Under the pieces are notes generated by a model. That model made no database searches, was not told the origin of the DNA, and was given only the letters and a program-made list of their open reading frames with translations. The translations under genes and the position numbers were made by a program. From NCBI GenBank assembly GCA_964348185.1, contig CAYGBW010000186.1, positions 1 through 9,804 on the forward strand: a stretch of DNA of 9,804 nucleotides, read 5' to 3'. Shown one piece after another: positions 1-5,385 of this stretch (positions within the stretch are counted from its first letter, which is position 1; each line of letters starts with the position of its first letter). Origin of the DNA: CAYGBW01 sp964348185 (lineage in GTDB: Bacteria > Desulfobacterota > BSN033 > WVXP01).

Positions 1-712
1 CCCTTTCTTTTTCTTTTTCCCTCAATGCCACCAAGCTCGTGATATCCGCCTCATCCATTGCCGTGACGTGGGGTGCTGTAGACTTCGATTTCACCATGGC
101 GCGGGCGATGGTCTTTCGCATCCCCCTGAGGGGTATCCTCTCAATGAAACCAAACATGTCGTATTTCCGGGCAGCCTTGATCGCAATTGCAGGGGCTTTT
201 TCTTTCTCCTCGGCTGCTTTCTGGACGTCCTCTTTGGTGATGCGGCCTTTGGGGCCAGAGCCCTTGAGGGCGCTCACATCGACGTTCAATTCCCGAGCCA
301 GTTTTCTCACGGCCGGTGTCGCCAGAACCTCAACCTTTGCCCGAGAGGGCTCGGGACCCTTGACAAAAACCCTCTCCTCTTCCTCCTCAGGGGCCTCCTC
401 CAACTCACCCACCACACCGACTGATACAGCCTTTTGGACCGCCTCGCGCTCAGCCACGGCCTCGATTCTTTCTCCCGCCTCTCCGATGACGAGAATGATC
501 TGCCCCACCTGGACGCTCTCCCCCTCGGCTGCCAGTACCTGAAGAACCACGCCTTTCCTGGGAGAGGGGATTTCGATAACCGCCTTATCCGTTTCGACCT
601 GGACAAACGCCTGGCCTTCTTCAATGGGATCCCCAACCTTGACCAACCACTTGACGATCTCTCCCTCGGTCAGTCCCTCTCCCAGATCAGGGAGTTTGAA
701 TTCATAAGCCAT
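1..712 (-). CDS. pdhC: Dihydrolipoamide acyltransferase E2 of a 2-oxoacid dehydrogenase complex, C-terminus beyond the window
   Basis: E2 core component: its swinging lipoyl arm takes the acyl group from E1 and passes it to CoA. I translated the minus strand from the ATG at 712; 237 codons are open to the window edge with no stop, so the gene is truncated by the window and not visibly broken. Residues 1-80 form one lipoyl domain with the ETDKA motif and lipoyl lysine K43. Residues about 81-128 are a short acidic linker with a run of glutamates. Residues about 129-166 form the peripheral subunit-binding domain (ATPAVRKLAR, then GPKGRITKEDV). From about 190 the acyltransferase domain begins (IPLRGMRKTIARAMV, then STAPHVTAMDEAD). 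The catalytic HxxxD site would lie outside. AAGGAGGG sits 6 nt upstream, and the E1 beta stop is 10 nt away. Pyruvate is the likeliest substrate given the Bacillus-like E1 alpha, but branched-chain oxoacids or acetoin are not excluded. Confidence 0.95.
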   Translation of the reverse strand, partial: MAYEFKLPDLGEGLTEGEIVKWLVKVGDPIEEGQAFVQVETDKAVIEIPSPRKGVVLQVLAAEGESVQVGQIILVIGEAGERIEAVAEREAVQKAVSVGVVGELEEAPEEEEERVFVKGPEPSRAKVEVLATPAVRKLARELNVDVSALKGSGPKGRITKEDVQKAAEEKEKAPAIAIKAARKYDMFGFIERIPLRGMRKTIARAMVKSKSTAPHVTAMDEADITSLVALREKEKER

Positions 713-722
713 GAGACCCTCC

Positions 723-1700
723 TTAAAAAGCCATCGTCTTTCGGATCCCCCGCAGGATCCGATCAGGATCGGGCAGGTAGTCCTCTTCCATCTTTGCGAG
801 GGGGAAGGCCGTGTCATACCCCGTCACCCTCTCCACAGGGGCCTCCAGGGAGAGCAGAGCCTTTTCGTTGATGCGGGCAATGATCTCTGCACCGAGACCA
901 CAGGTCTTTGGAGCCTCATGGACAATCACGACCCTCCCTGTCTTCTGAACCGATGTCAAGTACGCAGGATCGTCGAGAGGGGAGACCGTCCTCAGATCGA
1001 TCACCTCCGCGTTGATCCCCTCCTCCTTGATCATTTCCGCGGCACGGAGCACCTCTCGCACCATGGCACCCCAGCAGATGACGGTGACATCGCTACCCTC
1101 ACGGACAACCTTGGCCTCTCCCATTGGGATCGTGTACTCCCCATCAGGGACCTCCTCCTTAATTGCCCGATAAACCCGTTTGGGTTCCAGAAAGAGCACA
1201 GGGTCCGGATCTCTGATGGCCGATACGATCAGTCCTTTCGCATCGTAAGGGGTGGAGGGAATCACGACTTTGATTCCAGGGATATGAGCCAGAATCGCCT
1301 CCATGCTTTCGGAATGGTGTTCTGGTGCATGAATGCCACCCCCATAGGGCATTCGGATGACCATGGGGCAGGTATATCTTCCCCTGGAACGGTTTCGTAT
1401 CCTGGAGATGTGAGAGATGAGCTGATCGAGGGCTGGGGGGAGGAACCCCATGAATTGGAGTTCAGCCACTGGCTTGAACCCCTTGACTGCCAAACCCAAG
1501 GCGACCCCAACGATAGCCGACTCGGCAAGAGGGGTATCCACGACCCTCTCCAGTCCGAATCTCGATTGGAGTCCGTCGGTCACCCGGAAGACCCCACCCT
1601 CTCTGCCCACATCCTCTCCGAGAACCATGACGGCGGAATCCCTTTCCATCTCTTCCATCAAACCAGCATTGACGGCCTCGACCATGTTCCTCTTTGCCAT
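723..1700 (-). CDS. pdhB: Pyruvate/2-oxoacid dehydrogenase E1 component, beta subunit
   Basis: Beta subunit of the thiamine-diphosphate-dependent heterotetrameric E1, which decarboxylates the 2-oxoacid and reductively acylates the E2 lipoyl group. The product has 325 residues, the usual size for this family. Family motifs seen include LGEDVGREGGVFRVTDGL (about 27-44), DTPLAE with the cofactor-activating glutamate E60, the segment ending in FKPVAELQFMGF (75-86), the GGIHAPEHHSE histidine cluster (121-131) and the C-terminal transketolase-like domain (VIDLRTVSPLD, VHEAPKTCGLGAEI). The ATG at 1700 lies 3 nt after the E1 alpha stop, with GGGGAA about 7 nt upstream, so translation is probably coupled. 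The E2 gene begins 10 nt after its stop. The substrate cannot be settled from sequence alone; pdhB, bkdB and acoB products are close relatives. Confidence 0.95.
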   Translation of the reverse strand: MAKRNMVEAVNAGLMEEMERDSAVMVLGEDVGREGGVFRVTDGLQSRFGLERVVDTPLAESAIVGVALGLAVKGFKPVAELQFMGFLPPALDQLISHISRIRNRSRGRYTCPMVIRMPYGGGIHAPEHHSESMEAILAHIPGIKVVIPSTPYDAKGLIVSAIRDPDPVLFLEPKRVYRAIKEEVPDGEYTIPMGEAKVVREGSDVTVICWGAMVREVLRAAEMIKEEGINAEVIDLRTVSPLDDPAYLTSVQKTGRVVIVHEAPKTCGLGAEIIARINEKALLSLEAPVERVTGYDTAFPLAKMEEDYLPDPDRILRGIRKTMAF

Positions 1701-1703
1701 CGC

Positions 1704-2783
1704 TCAATTCCCCTTCTCTTTCACGAATGCGAGAAAATCGTCCATCTGTTCTCTCAAATTGGGTGTCATTTCCGCAAAGGTGTACCGGAAGAACTCTCCT
1801 GCCTCTGGAGCAGGGAAACCTTCTGCCTCATTAACGGCCTCACTGATAGAGGCCTCGGCCTCCGCCTTGATCTGTTTTTCCCACTCTTCGGTCCAGAGCC
1901 CCTTTCCCTGCAAATACAGTTGCGTCCTCACCAGGGGGTCCCGGGGTTTCCACTCCTCGAGCTCGGCATCGCTGCGGTACTTTGTCGGGTCATCGGCTGT
2001 GGTATGAGGACCAAACCGGTAGGTTACCGCCTCGATCATGGTAGGCCCGCCACCCGAAAGGGCCTTCTCCCGGGCCTCTTTTGTGGCCGCATAGACGGCA
2101 AAAAGATCATTCCCGTCCACCTGGATCCCGTCAAACCCATAGGCCACCGCTTTCTGGGCCAGCGTCTTTGCGGCGGTCTGGATTTTTCGGGGCACTGAGA
2201 TGGCGTACTGGTTGTTTTGACAGAAAAAGATCGTCGGCGTATTGAAGACACCGGCAAAGTTCATGGCCTCATGGAAATCCCCTTCAGACGTTCCCCCATC
2301 TCCAAAATAGGCCACCGTGCAGATCTTATCCCCCTTGAGTTTCGCAGCCCATGCCGCACCGACCGCGTGGAGGGGATGACTGCCCACAGGGATGGATATG
2401 GGAAATACATGGACACTTTCAGCCACTCTCTGACCCACCTCGTTTCCCATCCAGTAGAGATAGACATCCCTCAGGGACACCCCTCTCATCGTGCAGACCC
2501 CCATTTCCCGAAAAGAGGGGAAGACCCAATCCTCGTCGCCCAGAGCATGGGCACTTCCGACTTGAGCTGCCTCCTGGCCATGAACGGGGGCATAGGTTCC
2601 GAGTCTCCCCTGGCGCTGAAGGGCTAGCGCCCTTTGATCGGCCAGACGGATAAAAACCATCTTCCGGTAGAGGGTTCGGACCGTGTCGTCGCTCAGGTCC
2701 GGCTTGAGCTCCTCCTCGCAACGACCGTCTGGATGGAGAATGTTCAACACCTTCCCCTTGAGGGGATCAAACGCCTCGATCAT
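1704..2783 (-). CDS. pdhA: Pyruvate/2-oxoacid dehydrogenase E1 component, alpha subunit
   Basis: Alpha subunit of the heterotetrameric E1; it carries the pyrophosphate-binding half of the thiamine-diphosphate site. The product has 359 residues. The cofactor motif starts at GDGGTSEGDFHEAMNFAG (161-178) and closes at QNNQYAIS (189-196). The N-terminal region has the RQGRLGTYAPVHGQEAAQ motif (58-74), and RFGPHTTADDPTKYR (256-270) is the conserved active-site loop. Overall it reads like the Gram-positive or thermophile PdhA type, which is why pyruvate is the preferred substrate. The ATG at 2783 has AGGAGG 10 nt upstream and is 27 nt after the stop of the thioredoxin-like gene, so both probably share one transcript. 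E3 (dihydrolipoamide dehydrogenase) is not in the window and may lie beyond E2. Confidence 0.95.
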   Translation of the reverse strand: MIEAFDPLKGKVLNILHPDGRCEEELKPDLSDDTVRTLYRKMVFIRLADQRALALQRQGRLGTYAPVHGQEAAQVGSAHALGDEDWVFPSFREMGVCTMRGVSLRDVYLYWMGNEVGQRVAESVHVFPISIPVGSHPLHAVGAAWAAKLKGDKICTVAYFGDGGTSEGDFHEAMNFAGVFNTPTIFFCQNNQYAISVPRKIQTAAKTLAQKAVAYGFDGIQVDGNDLFAVYAATKEAREKALSGGGPTMIEAVTYRFGPHTTADDPTKYRSDAELEEWKPRDPLVRTQLYLQGKGLWTEEWEKQIKAEAEASISEAVNEAEGFPAPEAGEFFRYTFAEMTPNLREQMDDFLAFVKEKGN

Positions 2784-2810
2784 GGAACCTTTACCTCCTG
2801 AAAGGGAACG

Positions 2811-3083
2811 CTATTTTCCCGCAGCCCATTCTCTCAGCTTCTCATAGCTCACAGACCCACAGAGCCACTTTCCAGTCTCCGTGTTGTAGAAAAAGGGAAT
2901 CCCTCCACAATAGCCCCTGTCGTACTCCCGCATCAGCCTGGCATTCTCCTCGTTGTGCCACACCTCAAGCCTCTGGATGGCCACCCCTTCCTCATCCTGA
3001 AGCCTGGCGATCAGGGGCTCCATGGACCGGCAGTGGGTGCACTCTGTTCCGTAGAATTCGATAAGGTGGGATTTCTCTTCCAT
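2811..3083 (-). CDS. Small thioredoxin-fold protein with a CTHC motif
   Basis: A 90-residue cytoplasmic protein with no signal peptide or membrane segment. It reads as a minimal thioredoxin fold: strand-like HLIEFYG, then C15-T-H-C18 at the start of a helix, and the GGIPFF segment (60-65) whose proline P63 fits the cis-proline opposite the active site. Two further cysteines, C59 just before that loop and C75, are unusual for a thioredoxin. The VEVW-type strand and HNEEN segment (40-47) lie between. A GTG at 3092 would add three residues, but GAGGTGATT, an almost perfect Shine-Dalgarno, overlaps it and sits 8 nt before the ATG at 3083, so I chose the ATG. It is first in the operon with E1-E2. 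Disulfide or dithiol exchange is inferred from the fold; the partner is unknown, and a link to lipoyl or E3 redox chemistry is only suggested by position. Confidence 0.85.
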   Translation of the reverse strand: MEEKSHLIEFYGTECTHCRSMEPLIARLQDEEGVAIQRLEVWHNEENARLMREYDRGYCGGIPFFYNTETGKWLCGSVSYEKLREWAAGK

Positions 3084-3086
3084 AGC

Positions 3087-3095
3087 AATCACCTC
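3087..3095 (-). promoter_or_regulatory. Ribosome binding site that fixes the start of the thioredoxin-like gene
   Basis: On the minus strand GAGGTGATT matches the anti-Shine-Dalgarno closely. It overlaps the upstream in-frame GTG and lies at a good distance from the ATG at 3083, so the ATG is the better start. Confidence 0.75.
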
Positions 3096-3122
3096 ACATC
3101 CAAGATATCATGAGTCTTTTCT

Positions 3123-3140
3123 ACTCTCCTGACGGAGAGT
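3123..3140 (-). repeat. Perfect 7-bp inverted repeat in the operon leader
   Basis: ACTCTCC and GGAGAGT are perfect inverted copies around a 4-nt loop. The hairpin lies between the predicted promoter (3158-3187) and the ribosome binding site (3087-3095), so it would be transcribed in the 5' leader. It has no U run on the minus strand, which argues against a terminator. It could be an operator or a leader structure. Confidence 0.5.
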
Positions 3141-3157
3141 CACTGATTTTATTTCGC

Positions 3158-3187
3158 AATATAACCCAAAGGCGCAAGGCTTTTCAA
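3158..3187 (-). promoter_or_regulatory. Candidate sigma-70 promoter for the thioredoxin-pdh operon
   Basis: On the minus strand, TTGAAA (3187-3182) and TATATT (3163-3158) each match the -35 and -10 consensus at five of six positions, with an 18-nt spacer. The predicted start near 3151 gives a leader of about 70 nt that includes the hairpin at 3123-3140. It is the best-placed promoter match in the gap, but it rests on motif reading alone. Confidence 0.5.
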
Positions 3188-3224
3188 TTCGAAAGAGGAG
3201 GAAAGACGAGGATTTAGGTCTCGG

Positions 3225-3237
3225 AATTCTCAGAATT
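3225..3237. repeat. 13-bp palindrome upstream of the pdh-operon promoter
   Basis: AATTCT and AGAATT flank a single central base, giving a perfect inverted repeat. It sits about 40 bp upstream of the predicted -35 box, where an activator or repressor dimer could bind. In AT-rich intergenic DNA a site this short can arise by chance. Confidence 0.3.
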
Positions 3238-3445
3238 TATTGAAGGCAAGAGGTTTTTTGTATATCTTGTTATGGTCCATGGAGTAATAGAATGCGGGAA
3301 TAGTGGGGAGTCAAAGGGAAAAACCTGACTGCGGGTTTACACGTACTTGTCCTTTCGAGTCGCCTACCGCCACTCCGTGGAATCAACTTGAGGATTGCTG
3401 AATTTACTCTGAAAAGGAATGAGCTGAAGGACAAGGTGAAAGACT

Positions 3446-3480
3446 CTTAGCCTTTAGCCTCCAGCCCGCCGAAGGCGGGC
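3446..3480. repeat. Degenerate heptad repeats joined to a GC-rich hairpin
   Basis: Three tandem 7-mers on the plus strand, CTTAGCC (3446-3452), TTTAGCC (3453-3459) and TCCAGCC (3460-3466), run straight into a perfect 7-bp palindrome, GCCCGCC (3464-3470) and GGCGGGC (3474-3480) around a GAA loop. On the minus strand the loop is TTC. It lies 50 to 85 nt past the smpB stop. The stem is strong enough to stall polymerase, but no U run follows on the minus strand, so it is not a standard intrinsic terminator. A REP-like dispersed palindrome or an mRNA 3'-end stabiliser is also possible. Confidence 0.5.
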
Positions 3481-3487
3481 GCGCTTC

Positions 3488-3523
3488 CACCGTCCATCAC
3501 GTTAATACCCCACGATGGAGGTG
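3488..3523 (-). repeat. Bulged inverted repeat just downstream of smpB
   Basis: CACC-G-TCCATC (3488-3498) pairs with GATGGAGGTG (3514-3523) over ten base pairs, with one bulged G and a 15-nt loop. It begins 9 nt past the smpB stop on the transcribed strand. No U run follows. With the hairpin at 3464-3480 it may form the 3' end structure of the smpB message. Confidence 0.45.
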
Positions 3524-3531
3524 AGAAGAAT

Positions 3532-3993
3532 CTAGACCTTAATTCGAGCCCCTCGATAACTCCTCTCCACCTCGCGCTCCATGGTCTTTCGCTTTAGGAG
3601 TTCCCGCTTATCATAAGCCCGCTTCCCCTTCCCCAGTCCGATCTCCACCTTGACTCGGCCGTCCTTGAAGTACAGCCTCGTGGGGATCAAGGAGAATCCT
3701 TTTTCCTGAGACTTTCCATACAGCCTTTTGATTTGTCGCTTGTGCATCAGCAGTTTGCGAGGACGGTCGGGATCGTGGTTAAAACGATTTCCATGGGTAT
3801 AAGGGTTTATGTGGACGTCCATCAAAAAGATCTCTTCGTTCTTGATTTTGGCATAGCTGTCTTTTAGGTTGACCGCCCCCTGCCTCAGGGACTTCACCTC
3901 CGTACCGGTGAGGACAATCCCGGCCTCATAGGTTTCATCGATGAAGAAATCAAAACGGGCTCTCTTATTCTTACAGATGATCCTCTCAGCCAC
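3532..3993 (-). CDS. smpB: SsrA-binding protein SmpB
   Basis: RNA-binding partner of transfer-messenger RNA in trans-translation, which rescues stalled ribosomes and tags unfinished proteins for degradation. The product has 153 residues, normal for the family. Seen motifs are GTEVKSLR (30-37), DVHINPYTHGN (59-69), DPDRPRKLLMHKRQIKRL (74-91) and LYFKDGRVKVEIGLGKGK (107-124) followed by YDKR, then a basic C-terminal tail (131-153) of the kind that enters the mRNA channel. The start is GTG; its G is shared with the TAG stop of the upstream regulator, a 1-nt overlap, with GGGAGAGG just upstream. Coupling to the sigma-54 regulator gene is therefore likely. Its RNA partner gene ssrA is not in this window. 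Confidence 0.97.
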   Translation of the reverse strand: MAERIICKNKRARFDFFIDETYEAGIVLTGTEVKSLRQGAVNLKDSYAKIKNEEIFLMDVHINPYTHGNRFNHDPDRPRKLLMHKRQIKRLYGKSQEKGFSLIPTRLYFKDGRVKVEIGLGKGKRAYDKRELLKRKTMEREVERSYRGARIKV

Positions 3994-5369
3994 TAAGCCT
4001 CTCCCTGTCGTTCGATCCGAATCCCGAGCTGACGGATCTTCCGGTGGAGATTCCTCCGTGCGATTCCGATCTGCTCGGCCGTCTTGGAGATGTTCCCATC
4101 GTTGCGTGTGAGTCTGTTTTCGATGAATACTCTCTCAAACCTCAGAGTGGCCTCCTTGAGACTCTCCCCTTCCAGTAAGTCTTCTCCCTCCGCCGGGCTG
4201 GGGCTTTTCTTTCGAATGGAATCCGACAGATCGCTGACTTCGATGGTTTTTCCGGTTGTCATGATCACCAGCCTCTCGACAAGGTTTCTCAATTCTCGCA
4301 CGTTTCCAGGCCAGTTGTGCCCCATCAACAGCTGGAGCGCCTCAGGAGAGATCCCTTTTTTCTCCTTTCCACTCCGCACGGAGAATTCACGCAAGAAGTG
4401 CTCGGTAAACAAGGAAATATCCTCTTTTCTTTCCCTCAAGGGCGGCACGTGGATGGGAATCACATTGAGCCGGTAGTAGAGATCCTCGCGAAACCTCCCA
4501 TACTGAATCTCCCCTTCCAGGTTCTTGTTGGTGGCCGCAATCACCCTCACGTCCACATCAATGGTCCTCTCTCCCCCCACCCGCTCAAACTTCTGCTCTT
4601 GGAGGACCCTCAAAATCTTCGACTGAGTTTTGAGGCTCATATCAGCGATTTCATCCAGAAACAGAGTCCCTTTATCAGCCAGATCAAACTTCCCCTTCTT
4701 CCGCGATGTCGCCCCGGTAAACGCCCCCTTCTCGTGTCCGAAAAGCTCGCTTTCAATCAACGCATCTGGAATGGCCGCACAGTTGACCTCCACAAAGGGG
4801 TTTGCCCGGCGGTCGCTTTCACGATGCATCGCCCGCGCCACCAGCTCCTTGCCTACACCGTTCTCACCGGTAATGAGAACCAAACTATCGGTGGGCGCGA
4901 CCCTTGCGATCCGCTCTCTGAGGGCCTGGATTACGGGGGTATCCCCAACGATTTCATACCGCTCATCAATCTCCTGCCGGAGCAGGAGGTTCTCCTCGGC
5001 CAATCGCCGGAACGCGAGGGCGTGGCTGATTGTCAGCATCACTTTATCCAAGGAGAGGGGCTTCTCAATAAAATCGAAGGCCCCGAGTTTTGTCGCCTTC
5101 ACAGCGGTTTCGACGTTTCCATGGCCAGAAATCATGATGACCTCAATCTCCGGGTATCGCGCTTTGATCCGCTGCAGGGTCTCGATTCCATCGATTCCCG
5201 GCATCCAAATATCGAGAAGAATGACCTCCGGGACTTCCCGCTTCATGATCTGAAGGGCCTTTAGACCGTCCTCTGCCTTCAGGACCGAAAAACCCTCGTC
5301 CATAAGAACGCCGCTCAGAGAATTGCGGATGCTCTCTTCATCATCTACGATCAGAACAGTGACAGCCAT
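3993..5369 (-). CDS. ntrX: NtrX-like sigma-54-dependent response regulator
   Basis: A cytoplasmic response regulator of the NtrC/NtrX type, 458 residues, with all three domains. The receiver (1-118) has the acidic pair D9-D10, phosphorylatable D53 in ILLDIWMPG and K103. The AAA+ domain (about 138-370) has Walker A GENGVGKE (168-175), the sigma-54-contacting loop GAFTGA (215-220), Walker B LFLDEI (236-241) and the arginine-finger region REDLYYRL (294-301). The Fis-type helix-turn-helix (about 404-448) ends with GNISKTAEQIGIARRNLHRKIRQLGI. The GAFTGA loop is intact, unlike some alphaproteobacterial NtrX proteins, so it should open sigma-54 promoters. AGGAGA precedes the ATG at 5369, 16 nt after the kinase stop. 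Pairing with the upstream kinase is inferred from adjacency; the target genes are unknown, but a sigma-54 promoter lies in front of lpxC nearby. Confidence 0.93.
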   Translation of the reverse strand: MAVTVLIVDDEESIRNSLSGVLMDEGFSVLKAEDGLKALQIMKREVPEVILLDIWMPGIDGIETLQRIKARYPEIEVIMISGHGNVETAVKATKLGAFDFIEKPLSLDKVMLTISHALAFRRLAEENLLLRQEIDERYEIVGDTPVIQALRERIARVAPTDSLVLITGENGVGKELVARAMHRESDRRANPFVEVNCAAIPDALIESELFGHEKGAFTGATSRKKGKFDLADKGTLFLDEIADMSLKTQSKILRVLQEQKFERVGGERTIDVDVRVIAATNKNLEGEIQYGRFREDLYYRLNVIPIHVPPLRERKEDISLFTEHFLREFSVRSGKEKKGISPEALQLLMGHNWPGNVRELRNLVERLVIMTTGKTIEVSDLSDSIRKKSPSPAEGEDLLEGESLKEATLRFERVFIENRLTRNDGNISKTAEQIGIARRNLHRKIRQLGIRIERQGEA

Positions 5370-5385
5370 TTCTCTCCTGACTTCC

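Larger units (their letters stand above)
3084..3531. other. 448-nt non-coding region between smpB and the thioredoxin/dehydrogenase operon
   Basis: No credible coding sequence is seen on either strand. The part next to smpB holds a bulged hairpin (3488-3523), then degenerate heptads running into a GC-rich hairpin (3446-3480). The middle (about 3240-3445) shows nothing I can name. The part next to the following operon holds a 13-bp palindrome (3225-3237), a sigma-70-like promoter (3158-3187), a hairpin (3123-3140) and the ribosome binding site. I looked for a transfer-messenger RNA, because ssrA often lies near smpB, and found no match. Confidence 0.7.

Noticed and set aside
711..2198. Long plus-strand open frame of 495 codons
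   Set aside because: It lies opposite the E1 beta and E1 alpha genes, whose minus-strand products carry clear family motifs; the plus-strand product has no recognisable domain and is an antisense shadow.
3464..3523. Intrinsic terminator after smpB
   Set aside because: Two hairpins are present, but no run of U follows either on the transcribed strand, so I list them as inverted repeats only.
3084..3531. Transfer-messenger RNA next to smpB
   Set aside because: No tRNA-like acceptor end with CCA, no tag reading frame and no matching 5' strand were found in the gap on either strand.
4317..5264. Plus-strand open frame of 315 codons
   Set aside because: It is antisense to the NtrX-like regulator, which has complete receiver, AAA+ and Fis domains on the minus strand.
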